A stretch of 64,000 bases of DNA from Strongylocentrotus purpuratus. Its lineage: Eukaryota > Echinodermata > Echinoidea > Camarodonta > Strongylocentrotidae. Shown here piece by piece: positions 1 through 13,005 of this stretch (within the stretch, counting starts at the first letter, position 1; each line of letters starts with the position of its first letter). The notes below the pieces were generated by a model. The model did not search any database, was not told where the DNA came from, and saw nothing but the letters and a program-made list of their open reading frames with translations. The translations under genes were made by a program, and so were the position numbers. Location of the stretch: contig NW_022145615.1 of NCBI RefSeq assembly GCF_000002235.5, positions 29,363,059 to 29,427,058 of the forward strand, given 5' to 3'.

Positions 1-59
1 GAAAAAAATCTGATCAGGAATGACGATACATATGGCCAGAGGCAACGCTCCCTGGGGGC

Positions 60-1045
60 AGGGGGCACAGTGCCTCCCCCATTCTTCAAATGCCCTAAAA
101 GGTCATAGGAAAAGAGCCCCTTGATTTTGACAAGTGCCCCTATTACTTTGTAAAAGTGCCCCTCCCCTTTTTCACCTCTGATAAGTGCCCCTTTTCCATC
201 GACGAGTTTCTATTTTCCTTTGCAATGAGTATCCGTTTTTCATTCTAATAAGTGCCCTTTTAAATATCTAGTAAATGCCCCTTTTTAGGTACGAGAAGTG
301 CCCCTTTTAACCTTTGATAAGTACCCCCTTCACCTCTGATATTTGCCCAATTAAAATCCGAGTTGCCCCCTTCACTTTGACATGTGCCCCTTTTCTTTTG
401 TAAGAAGTGCCTCTTCCCATTGTAATAACTACCTCTTTTTAACTCACCTTTTAATTTCTAATAAGTGCCCCTTTTTCCTTATACGGCCCAATTAAAATGA
501 GAGCTCTTTCCCCTTGTCACTTTTCATCTTCATAAGTGCCCCTATTTCATTTCTGGAAAATCACCCTTTTCAGGTACGAGAAGTTACTCATTTTAACTTC
601 AGGTAAGTGCCCCTTCCCCGGCCTCCTGATAAGTGCTCTTTTTATTTCTGATGAGTGCCCCTTTTTAACTCTAATAACTTCACCTTTTATTTTGACATGT
701 GCCCCTTTTACTTTCTAATAAATTATCTTTTTCTTTTTGATAAGATCCATTTCCCCCTTATCATAAAAACCCCCCTTTTGCCGTCTAAGACTGTACGTTT
801 TCCTGTATTAAAAGTGCCTCTTTTTCGTTTCCATAAGTGCCCCTTTTTATATTTGATAATTTCCCTTTTAACAATGATACGGCCCCTTTTACTTTATTAA
901 GGGACCTATCCTCTTTTCATAAATGCCCCCTTTTGACCATTTTTAAATGTCACCATCAAAATCCTTTTCTTGTTTAATAAGTGTATTATCCCTGTCGATA
1001 AGCGTCCTATTTTCCTCTCATTACACGTGCCCCTAATTTAAAGCG
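60..1045 (+). repeat. Degenerate tandem array of a GTGCCCCTTTT-type unit (left array)
   Basis: Dozens of copies of a unit reading roughly ATAAGTGCCCCTTTTTCATT recur at irregular spacing of about 25-33 bases. Copies differ at many positions and the spacing drifts, so the array is old or never homogenised. The small frames here (for example 536-718 and 655-900) are translations of the repeat and are not genes. Confidence 0.85.
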
Positions 1046-1852
1046 ACCAAAAGACTTTTCCCCCTAAGCTCGATCGCATCTATAGATGATAGAATAATGT
1101 TACTTATCAAAGGTCTGTTCAGTCTTCCGTTATGAGAATGTGCTTATAACCCCATCAGGATTGTTTTTTCTCTCTTTATAAGATATAATTTTTCGCACTG
1201 CGACCTTGCAAATCTTTAAAAAAAAATACTCGCTCGCTCGCAAATAAATGTTCATAGTATGATGCTTACGCAATGTATTGTATGATGTATAAAGAGAAAT
1301 AAAAACTGAAATCATCCCTGATAATGTAATCACAAGGTAGGGGTATACACCAATGTCTAAAATTGTATATTTTCGCATTGAGATTTTCCTTTGTAGTTGC
1401 CCTTTTTTGTTGGTGCCCCCAACCCCCACCCCACCCCACACTTTGGAAGTCACTTCGCTGCCCCTGCACATGGCATGCCTCTATTCTGATATTGAACCTT
1501 TCTTGGGCTATCACGTTTGAAACAAAATACTGATTGTATGAGTAAGTATCCCATAACAAAGCAGGGTGCAATAGGAGTCTGAGGGAAATTGCCCTTCAAA
1601 ATTCTTTGAAAATGAGAAATGCCTCCTGTTTTTCTCACAGCTTTGTATTAGTAAAATGTAAAGCTTATGACTATTGAGTCAAGTGACTGACCGGGGTGAC
1701 TGACTGGCTTTTTTTCTTCTTTGGTATATACATAAACTGAGCTGTAAAGGTATGAGCATTTGGCTACACCAATAACCGACTTCTTGTAATGGCCAATTAT
1801 TAAACTGACTGAATCTATGCGCAGCACAAAACGTACGACCATTCAGTACAAT
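1046..1852. other. Unassigned stretch
   Basis: A short CTCG repeat lies near 1231 and a C/A-rich run at 1417-1440. I see no coding signal, RNA gene or bounded element here. Confidence 0.5.
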
Positions 1853-2112
1853 CAGTGGCGTACGCAGGATTTTTTAAAGGGGGGGGGGTTAAAATCGGGC
1901 CCGAAAAATTTGCTCCCGCCGGCCGAAAAGTCGCTCAGTGGGGGGGGGGGGGGAACTTTTTTTTTTTTTTTTTGTCTCGAAATTTGAAAATTTGACATTT
2001 TGTTCCGTTGGGGGGGAGGGGGTAAGGTCACCTTTTTTTAGGTCAGCCATTGGTATAATTTTTTCACAAAAAACCATACACAAAACATATACATAAAAAA
2101 ACTAAAGGGGGG

Positions 2113-2159
<47 letters not shown>

Positions 2160-2173
2160 TGCGTACGCGCCTG
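1853..2173. mobile_element. hAT-like MITE with C/G homopolymers
   Basis: The element starts CAGTGGCGTACGCAGG and ends with the inverse of CAGGCGCGTACGCAGG, so the two ends match at 14 of 16 positions. Flanking 8-mers AGTACAAT (1845-1852) and GGTACCAT (2174-2181) agree at 6 of 8 positions, as for an aged 8-bp hAT target duplication. The interior has no gene; it holds G runs near 1881 and 1940, a T run near 1960, and an unbroken run of about 43 C at 2117-2159 against the right end. The C run length may be an assembly estimate. Confidence 0.65.
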
Positions 2174-2653
2174 GGTACCATAGTCTGAAAATCAGACTAT
2201 TACTTATTGACTTGGTAGCACTTAAAGGAAAAGTTGAGTTCTGTTGCAGAGGGTGCTACACAAAATAATTTTTGTGTGAGATAGTGAAAAACTGAGTGTC
2301 AAATTTAAAAGAACATAATATTTAAATGACAAAATCATCTTTGTTTAATCAAAATCGGTTCAGAGACGGCTGAAATATAACGATTTCTAATACTTGTGTA
2401 TCACCACAAAATATAAGGTATTTTGAAAAATTTGAAGAAAAAAAAACCGTTGAAAAAACGAAATAACGCCTTTTACGTCGAATTTCATCCAATGCCGATG
2501 TTGGCTTTTTTGTTGGCATTTTCGTGTTGCTTATATTACGCACAACCAGCCAGCCCATGTATTGTTATATTTAATTAAATAATTAATTAACCGTCACCGT
2601 GTTTTTTTAAGAGGAGCTGAATTGGAATGCTCGTATTGGCTAAATTTCACATA
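2174..2653. other. Unassigned stretch
   Basis: AT-rich sequence with no supported gene. A 69-codon frame at 2349-2558 on - shows no recognisable domain. Confidence 0.4.
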
Positions 2654-3376
2654 TGTTGGGGTCTAAAGGACACTAGAAATGTCATAAATAAGAATAAGAG
2701 CAATAACAATGCACTTTGAAGGCATTTGCGGTCTGAAAACAGAGCTCTACTATTCCGTTAAGTCGATTCGACAACTATAGTAGGCTAGGCGTTATTTTCC
2801 CATTTAAAGACATTTTCAAGCCCCCTCTTTTTTCAGGCAAGTTGTAAAGTAGTATTATCTTTCATATGCCGTTGGAATTTAACCTTTTCATTTTTTTGGC
2901 CTGCAAATGGGACATAGTACCTTTAAATAAGAGAAATAATCTTTCCGGCCTGCTTATGAGCCAGAGGAAATGAAACAGCGCCATCTAATGATCACTGATA
3001 AATAACTCGAAAAAAGTATAACCAGGCGGAAATAATCTTTTCAGATTGGACCAGGGAGCTCATCTCCCTGATTGGACAGCCTTATAAACCCCAAAAGAAC
3101 AACAGCATCATCAATTTCCTAACTTTCGAAACCGAAATCAGCAGGGATAGAACTTTCCCAGCACAGACCTTCCCCACTCCAGTGCTGATGAAATATTGGT
3201 CAGATTTAATTAAATATCTGATTATTTAGCATAACGTATAAGAACAGTGGCAGTGGCGAATGTTGCAAATGGTGTGATAATTGAATAAATATTGTTTTGA
3301 AGTTTGAACCTAAAATCTTTGTCCAAAAACCTATGTCTTTCTCTTGTTTGTTATATGTTTACTCCATTTCACAACA
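2654..3376 (+). mobile_element. Possible solo LTR (fossil)
   Basis: The segment begins TGTTG and ends CAACA, the TG...CA inverted termini usual for LTRs. Between them are a TTATAAA box near 3083 and an AATAAA signal near 3284 in the promoter-then-poly(A) order of an LTR. I see no matching 5-bp target duplication and no internal retroviral genes nearby, so this is at most an old solo LTR. The family cannot be named. Confidence 0.3.
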
Positions 3377-4289
3377 ACCGCTCACCTCTTCTACCATACT
3401 TTGATTAAAATTACTTCATGTCAATATAGATCAGGTGGCGAGTTTTAGTTACCATGAACAAACATGTTTAACATGATATCATTTACAATCAACATCCTTG
3501 ACATGCATGGTATTAAGAAAATGAGTAAAAACAAATTGAGAAGAGAAGATTTAAATAGAAAATAATTTGTCTTCTCTCAGCGGCTAGGCAGGCCCGCTAC
3601 AAACATTAAATAGCGAAGGTTTACAACAGAGAAGAAAATTAAAATGGATACCAATGACAATTATCATAATAAAAGGAAGATGATAATAACTATATAATAA
3701 TAATGATATAAATGATGATGATGATGATAATAATAATGATAATAATAACAATAATTATGATAATGAAATAATGATATATAAATAATGCTTTTCTACTAGT
3801 TAACCAATAGTACAGACTACTACTACTACTGCCACCAATAATGATCATAATAATAATAAAAACAATAATAATAACGAATGATAACAGTACAGATAGAAGA
3901 ATTAATTAAAGAATTAGATTTAGGATCGAAGAAGCCTGAAGAACTAGATAAGAAGGAAGGTGAAAAAGAAGAGAAGTAGAAGAGGAAGAAGAATTGGGAA
4001 GAACTTAGAAAAAGACTGGAGGAAGAAAGTCAAGCCATTTACTAAAATGGGGCTCCTGCTCCCACTTGTTTTATTTGTTGTTGTAAGGGGCCACATCTAG
4101 ACCTCTACCTATATATAGGGAGGCACATCTAGACCTATACCGATATATAGACCCCCCCCCCTATACCCTTTAATTTATTTATTTTTGAATAAAGAAAGCA
4201 AACTACGCCACTTAAGTCTGGTGCACGATTGGACTTAATGCGTGCACAACTGTAATTGTGAAATTAATTCTTTCATAAAACCATTCACA
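3377..4289. repeat. Low-complexity region (TAA/GAT microsatellite, GAA-rich tract)
   Basis: An irregular run of AATAATGATAAT-type triplets spans about 3660-3900 and is followed by a GAA/GGA-rich purine tract to about 4040. At 4093-4155 a unit containing ACATCTAGACCT occurs twice before a C run. No gene is supported. Confidence 0.7.
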
Positions 4290-5716
4290 GAGGGATCCAG
4301 GGGCAGCGGAGCATCGTTTAAAGTAGAGAGGGGGCACCAACCAACAACAAAAAAGCATTTTCTTGGAAAAGGGGCACCCGACAAAGGGAAACCTCAAAGC
4401 GGAAATATACAATTTTACGGCTTTGGTAAATGTACCCCTATAAATTGTGATTATTATCAGGGATGATTTCAATGTTTGTTTCTTTCTTTCAATTGCTGTT
4501 CAGAGCACATGTCAAAGTAAGAAGTGGAATTACCAGAGGTAAAAATGGGGGCATTTCTCGAACCTTTCAGTGGCACTCACCAGTGGATGAAAAAATGCAC
4601 TAGTATGACAATGGAAAAGGGGCAGTTATTACAAAGGAAAAAGGGCAATTATCAGAAGTAAAATGGCAGTAATAAGAAAGGATAAGGGGCACTTTTCAAA
4701 TTAAAAGTGGGCTTATCAGAGATGAAAAGGGGCACTAATTATCGGAGATGAAAAGGGGCACTTATAAGAATGAAAATAGAGCATATAGGAAAAGAGGCAC
4801 TGCGCATTGTCAAAATATAAGGGACACCTCTCAGATTTGAAAAAGAGGCAATTACAAGAGGGGCACTCTTAGAAAGAAAAAAAGGGAGCACGTGTTAAAA
4901 TAAAAAAGGGTACTTTTCAGGGATGAGACTAAACGGTAAAGACCAGTAATGGTAAAATTGGGGTTCAAGGGTTTTAGGTGCAAAATATCCATTCAATATT
5001 GTATAAATATTGCCTTCAGGGGTTAAATGGCAATACTTCACCCTAAATTCGCAAAAAACAGAAATAAATGCCCAATTTCCAAAACTGGTCTCATAGGCAT
5101 CACTCATCACTGAAGATGAAAATAGGGGCACTTATCAGAAGGGGAAAGGGCACTGACCAGTTCCAAAAGAAAAGGGCACTTTTTAAAGTAAAGTGAGCAC
5201 CTCTCAGATTTGAAGGGGGGGGCAATTATCATTGGTGAGTTATTAAGGGGGCACTTATCAGAGGTGGTATAAGCATGTATAAGAATATATTAGAAATAAA
5301 AAGGGGCACTATAGGGGTAAAATATCCATTCAATATTGTATAAATATTGCCTTCAGAGGTTTAGATGGCAATACTTCACCCTAAATTCGCAAAAAACGGA
5401 AATAAATGCCCAATTTCCAAAACTGGTCTCATAGGCATCACTTATCACCGTGAAAATAGGGGCACTTATCAGAAGGGGAAAGGGCACTGGTTCAAAAAGA
5501 AAAGGGCACTTTTTAAAGTAAAGTGAGCATCTCTCAGATTTGAAAGGGGGGGCAATCATTGGTGAGTTATTAAGGGGGCACTTATCAGAGGTGGGTAGAT
5601 CGAAGCATGTATAAGAATATATTAGAAATAAAAAGGGGCACTTCATAGTAAAAGGGGCACTGAAAAGGGGGCACTACAGGGGTACTTGAAAACAGTGCCC
5701 CCCCCCCCCCCCCAAG
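4290..5716 (-). repeat. Degenerate tandem array of the GTGCCCC unit (right array, inverted)
   Basis: This is the array at 60-1045 in reverse orientation, read on + as AAAAGGGGCACTTATCAGAG with variants. Within it a block of about 339 bases is duplicated in tandem (4982 onward and 5321 onward); each copy holds the same non-array stretch of about 130 bases starting near AAAATATCCATTCAATATTG. The array ends in a run of C at 5698-5713. A GGATCCAGGGGCAGCGGAGC stretch near 4293-4312 could be an element end of its own. Confidence 0.8.
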
Positions 5717-5751
5717 CCCCGCCTCCGACTCCGCCGCCTCTGGAGCGATCA

Positions 5752-5985
5752 TTCCAGAAAATTGCATAACTTTTGGAGTTGTCGAGTCACTGTATATCCT
5801 TTGTTGCACCATAATTATTCCGACGCGGGGTCAAAATGACGTCATATGCCATAGATACACGTCCTATCTTTATTACCCAATGACAATGTGTAAAATAGAG
5901 CATGTGACACAGAATGACCAATCCCAAGCCAACGCAAGGACCGTACCCATATATATCACATACAGAAACATCGCCGCGTCAATAA
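5752..5985 (+). promoter_or_regulatory. Polyubiquitin promoter region
   Basis: In order: TTCCAGAA (5752-5759), a TTCnnGAA pair as in heat-shock elements; a perfect CRE palindrome TGACGTCA (5837-5844); CCAAT boxes at 5877-5881 and 5918-5922; and a TATATAT box at 5950-5956. About 25-35 bases after the TATA the sequence turns pyrimidine-rich, where transcription probably starts. Heat-shock elements are common in stress-induced polyubiquitin promoters; a role for this one is inferred from sequence only. Confidence 0.6.
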
Positions 5986-6078
5986 TAGTGATTTCCGTGC
6001 TCTCGTCTACACCCTAGTATCTCAGCTCAAGACGAAAACTTGTTCGTTTTTTCTGCCTGGAAAACCCGCTTTTTGAAA
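5985..6078 (+). other. Predicted 5'UTR exon 1 of the polyubiquitin gene
   Basis: A GTAAGT donor begins at 6079 and the start site is expected about 30 bases after the TATA at 5950. No ATG-initiated frame is needed here because the ubiquitin ATG follows six bases after the acceptor at 8451. The 5' edge is a guess to within about 10 bases. Confidence 0.45.
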
Positions 6079-6579
6079 GTAAGTAATCGTAAAATCAACT
6101 TAAAACAGATACCTTAATTATAAGAAGTAGTCAAGAGGGAAATTGAGCAGCTGTATAGGCTGAGTAAAGCTTTTGTTTTAGCCTTTTTTAGCGACTTACA
6201 TTTACAAAAAAAAATGCCTTGCAAGTTTCACTTCACTTCAATTAAATTAAATCTATGAGATAACTCATTATTCCCAGACCACTTTTGTCATATTTTAAAG
6301 GGTTGTTTACTTGTTTAAATGTGTATTAATTAATAAAGATAGACCCTAGGCTAATCAGTTTTTTTAGTTTTACTGATGGAAAATGCCAGAGCCAGAGGCA
6401 GAGAATTGGGAATGAGCATGATCATGATGAGCGAGCGAGTTGTTGAATGTTTGGAACAATTGCAGAATACCCTACCACGGTTTTACAGAATTAGATCTAG
6501 AACTAGTCTATAACAGTCTGAAAAATATTAGAAATATAGTCTAGAACTAGAGTCTAGGTCTAGAAGCCAAATTCCAACG

Positions 6580-6925
6580 ACCATCGACCAACAGTCTGAC
6601 AAATATATTAGAAATTGAAACCAACGACCATCGACCAAATACTATTGAATGGAAGAGTCCAACGACCATCGACCAACAGTCTGACAAATATTAGAAAAAG
6701 AGACCAACGAACATCGACCAAATAGTGAGGCATATTTGTTTAAAAGAGCCAACGACCAACGACCATCGACCAAGGACTCCCAAATATTAAAAAAGAAGCC
6801 AACGACCAACGACCATCGACCAAGGACTCCCAAATATTAAAAAAGAAGCCAACGACCAACGACCATCGACCAAGGACTCCCAAATATTAAAAATGAGGCC
6901 AACGACCAACGACCATCGACCACCC
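6580..6925 (+). repeat. 50-bp tandem repeat in the polyubiquitin intron
   Basis: A unit containing CCAACGACCAACGACCATCG followed by ACCAAGGACTCCCAAATATT recurs with a 50-base period at about 6749, 6799 and 6849. More diverged copies extend both ways (6580-6745 and to 6925). Within the unit the 7-mer CCAACGA is itself doubled. Confidence 0.85.
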
Positions 6926-6989
6926 ACCAATACTAGTCTAGTCTAAGCACAAAGCTAATTTTTTCTTTTGTATTTTTAGCACGAGACAT

Positions 6990-7170
6990 TCCACTATTAT
7001 AAGCACAAAACTATTATTTTTCTTTTGTAGATCTATTTTTAGAACGAGACATCATTTTTAGAACGAGACATCATTTTTAGAACGAGACATCACTTGTTGA
7101 TTAAAAAAGCACAACACTATTATTTTTCTTTTGTATTTTTAGAACGAGACATTACTTGTTGATTAAAATA
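6990..7170 (+). repeat. Short tandem repeat (TTTTTAGAACGAGACATCA unit)
   Basis: A 19-base unit is repeated three times in a row at about 7033-7092. It sits inside a larger duplicated block that includes ACTATTATTTTTCTTTTGTA and CTTGTTGATTAAAA. Confidence 0.8.
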
Positions 7171-7649
7171 TCTAATAGGGTCTTAGAAAGCAGACTAGCA
7201 GTGTAAGAGAGGGCACAAGGTACAAACAAATACGTGTGTGGGACTATGTACGGGCTGGAGATTTTGTGTTACTGAAATGTGCTTAGAATTCCAGTAATTC
7301 ATCTATTAAATGATTATAACAGACAATAAACAAGACAAAGGTAAGGACAAGAATCAGTGCTTATCAATATAACAGACATTTTGCATGAAATACCATCAGG
7401 AAAGCCATCTAAATTGGTCACAAATTAGCGACAAACACACCAAATTCAGCGCTGCAATGACGCACAAAACCGCGTAAAATTCAACTTTTCATCCACCAAA
7501 TGAATTCAAACACTTGCATTATACAATCTTCAATACCTGTATCACCGTTATCACAAATAATAAAATCACAATCTATATCTACGGCTAATATATGAAGACT
7601 AACGATATGGTAGGGTATTCTGCAATTAAGCCGAATGTTTTGTTAGACC

Positions 7650-7760
7650 GAAATTTCTGTCTCTTTCGTTTGTTAGCCTCCGAGTCTAATTTGGGTAGGG
7701 TCGGCTCCTCTCTGACCCTACCCAAATCAGAGGCTAACGAAGGAAAGAGACAGAAATTTC
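7650..7760. repeat. Long hairpin (inverted repeat) in the polyubiquitin intron
   Basis: The left arm at 7650-7702 (starts GAAATTTCTGTCTCTTT, ends TTTGGGTAGGGTC) pairs with the right arm at 7714-7760. The loop is 11 bases. The left arm carries about six extra bases near its middle; otherwise pairing is almost complete. In the transcript this would form a stem of about 47 pairs. It may be a small palindromic element or a precursor-like hairpin; nothing shows that it is processed. Confidence 0.8.
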
Positions 7761-8403
7761 AGTCTAGGGTCAGGGAGGGGGTCTAGTTGAGTGTTGTTTA
7801 TTTGTTGGAATCGGGATGCCTTGCACAGATGGGAATGATGTCGCAATCGCATGAAATGACCAGCCATGCTACTACATGTTTGAGTAGAATATCGCATCTG
7901 GAAAAATACTAGAATTCTAGACCATTAAATATACATGTTGTCTATATCTGACTCATGAACGAGAAGAAGGTCTAGGCCTAGCTGAACCTTGTCAAATGCA
8001 CTCACTACTAGACCTACTCTAGATGGACCACACCCTAACTATTTTTGTTGAATGAAAAGTACATGTGACATCATAATCATATTCATAATCATATGACTGT
8101 AGAAAGATTGAGGAATCGATTTGAAGTAAGTAATACTTTATGGGAATGGATCCCTATCATTTTAGATAGTAGACCTAGACAGAAATAGTTATTTTGATGA
8201 AATATTATTCTGTAAATTTTTGTGTTTGTTTTCAGTTTGGTTTCAGTGTTTCTTGTATTTTCCGCACAAGAAGTAATTTTTATCAACTTGCCTTTGGCTT
8301 TGTTTTACCTTGTGTTAGAAAATATGTGGAACCACTGGGTGATTGTGCCAGTATTATTTTTGGGTGTCAAATTAAAATTATAAGGTTAAAACTTGATAGT
8401 TAA

Positions 8404-10971
<2,568 letters not shown>

Positions 10972-11800
10972 AGCTGTGACGTATTTGCCAGATGAACCCA
11001 TTTTTCCCATAGGAAACATCCCTTTCTAATAATGTTTTGAAACTTTGAGAAGTACAGTTTTCAATTTAATTTGTTTTTAATCTTAAAATGAGATAGCTAT
11101 AGACATATTGAGAGAGGGCATATACTTCAAAGCAATCAGTTACTTTTATTCCATCAAATCTATGGTGATTAATTAATAGTTGATGAGATGCAGGGACCAA
11201 AAATCAAATTGGGGAAAAGAAGGTTTTTCATACAGATGTCATGTTATTCCTCAAACAAAACAAATACAAAAAGTGGCATTGATTGTGATTATTAATGAAT
11301 ATGGTACCTTTTTACTGGTCCCATTTTACCCTCGTTTGTTGACCTCCATGCTAGATCAGGAGCATACAAAGGTACATGAACCTTTGTGCATCTCATCAAA
11401 CATATTTTAAAAGAACACCGTTTTACAATCATGATTTTTAAAACGGTGTTTTATTTCCTGCAAGTATATCACGACATGTTAAACTGTTGGGATAGGGACA
11501 AGGGAAAGGTCTACACGTGTATTACGCTACTGGCAAATTAAACCTGAAATGATCTACTTTTCTTTTTCAAGTTAACTTCATTCCAATTTATTACTTTTTA
11601 TAACCGTTTGGGAAATTTCAATCTGGAAGAAAGCTGATAAATTAAAGAAACAATGCAATGTGAAATATGAATGTGTTTGTAATTCTGTTACCTTTTCTGA
11701 TATTGACACTTGATATATTTGCTTGATGTCCATGTGATGGTTTTACTTCACTAAATTGTGCAGGAGTTGTGGAATATGTTGATGATTTGTATGTGAATTA
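10972..11800 (+). other. 3' flank of the polyubiquitin gene
   Basis: AT-rich sequence that should hold the 3'UTR. I find no clean AATAAA; ATTAAA at 11641-11646 is a possible poly(A) signal. A short inverted repeat with arms containing AAACACCGTTTT / AAAACGGTGTTTT lies at about 11413-11450. A 76-codon frame at 11180-11410 has no recognisable domain. Confidence 0.4.
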
Positions 11801-11973
11801 CAGTTAACCCTGCATAGCGAAAAAGTCGAATTTCCCCCAAGTCGTATCAATCTTTTGGACCAAACCATGCAAAAGTTTTTTATTTTATTTATATGAAACC
11901 ATGCAAAAGTTGTTATTTATGCTTTCCTAGTCAATTTTTCAAGCAACACATTCGACTAATGCAGAGTTAACTG
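11801..11973. mobile_element. MITE, TA-inserting type
   Basis: The left end CAGTTAACCCTGCATAGCGA is matched by the inverse of CAGTTAACTCTGCATTAGTC at the right end. The left flank is TA; the right flank is TG, probably a decayed TA. There is no coding capacity. A diverged relative of the left half is visible at about 55494-55560. Confidence 0.6.
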
Positions 11974-12100
11974 TGTTTACAGTGAAAGACATGTGCATAT
12001 TTTATTTTAAAATGTATTTGAGTTTGGTGCCAAAGCATTTTTTTGATTATCTGGATGAAATGTTTCTCTGTATGGTGTTTGATATTGTACTTTCATACTA

Positions 12101-12442
12101 TCTCCTTTCTCTCTCTCTCTCTCCGTATTTTTTCCATCTTTTAAACTAGCATAAAGTTCATGGAGTATAGTGTATAGATTTTTATCTGTCGGCCTCTCAT
12201 CTATTTTCTTTATATTTATCTTTATTGTCTATCTCTCTCCTTTCTTTCTTTTCTTTATATTTATCTTTGTCTATCTCTCCTCTCCTTTCTTTATTGTCTA
12301 TCTCTATGTCCCTCTCTCCTCCTTTAAAAAAAAAATATTTATCTTTATTGTCTATCTCTAGATTAGGGCGCTAGATTTTTCTTTTATCTAATTTTTTTCC
12401 TTCAAATTATTTTTTTATCTTATAATTATAGTATTTTATTGT

Positions 12443-12488
<46 letters not shown>

Positions 12489-12813
12489 CCTCTCCTTCCT
12501 TTCTTTTCTTTATCTTTATTGTCTGCCCCTCTCTCATCTCCTCTTTCATTTCTTTATTTTCTATCTCTCTATCCCTCTCCTTTCTTTCTTTTCTTTATAT
12601 TTTTCTTTATTGTTTATCTCTGTCCCTCTACCTCTTTCCTTTCATCATTCTATCTCTATTCAATACTCGCCTTTGAAGATACGTCGACAAGAGAGAGAGA
12701 GAGCGCCCAAATAGGTCGACATTGTTCATCTGTTTCCTTTTCTTCTTCTCTCTCTTATTCGCTCTATTCTACTATGTTTACTTTCCACTTCTCTCTTTTA
12801 TATCTTTGTCCTG

Positions 12814-12869
<56 letters not shown>

Positions 12870-12870
12870 A
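12101..12870 (+). repeat. CT-rich low-complexity tract with poly(T) and (CT)n
   Basis: CTCTCT and TTTCTTTAT repeats cover most of this stretch. A T run spans about 12448-12481 and a (CT)n microsatellite 12826-12868. The frames in it (12170-12361, 12519-12893) are Ser/Leu/Phe-rich translations of the repeat and are not genes. Confidence 0.85.
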
Positions 12871-13005
12871 AACGAATGGTGATTGTGTTATAGTGGGAAA
12901 TGTATATAGGCCGATTTAGGCCTACATCATATATAGTCGGGACTAGTAAGAAACGCATAATGAAAACCCAAAGGTAATATAGTGATATAGGAATTGAATA
13001 TTATG

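Larger units (their letters stand above)
36..5743. mobile_element. Candidate foldback-type element with long arms built of GTGCCCC subrepeats
   Basis: The left end carries CCAGAGGC (36-43) followed by a G-rich stretch and GGCACAGTGCC. The right end carries the inverted form, GCCTCTGG (5736-5743), preceded by GGGGCTTGG and a long C run next to GTGCCC when read on the other strand. Inside each end lies an array of short GTGCCCCTTTT units, on + at the left and on - at the right. Long inverted arms made of short tandem units are the hallmark of sea urchin TU and fly FB foldback elements. No transposase and no clear target-site duplication is visible. The two arrays could instead be separate insertions. 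Confidence 0.4.

Noticed and set aside
60-1045. Regularly spaced repeats resembling a CRISPR array
   Set aside because: Spacing is irregular, the unit is degenerate, there are no unique spacers and the DNA is plainly eukaryotic.
2654-3376. A complete LTR retroelement
   Set aside because: Only one LTR-like segment is seen, with no second copy, no internal genes and no target duplication.
12170-12958. Ser/Leu/Phe-rich and Arg/Glu-rich frames
   Set aside because: They are translations of CT/GA low-complexity DNA.
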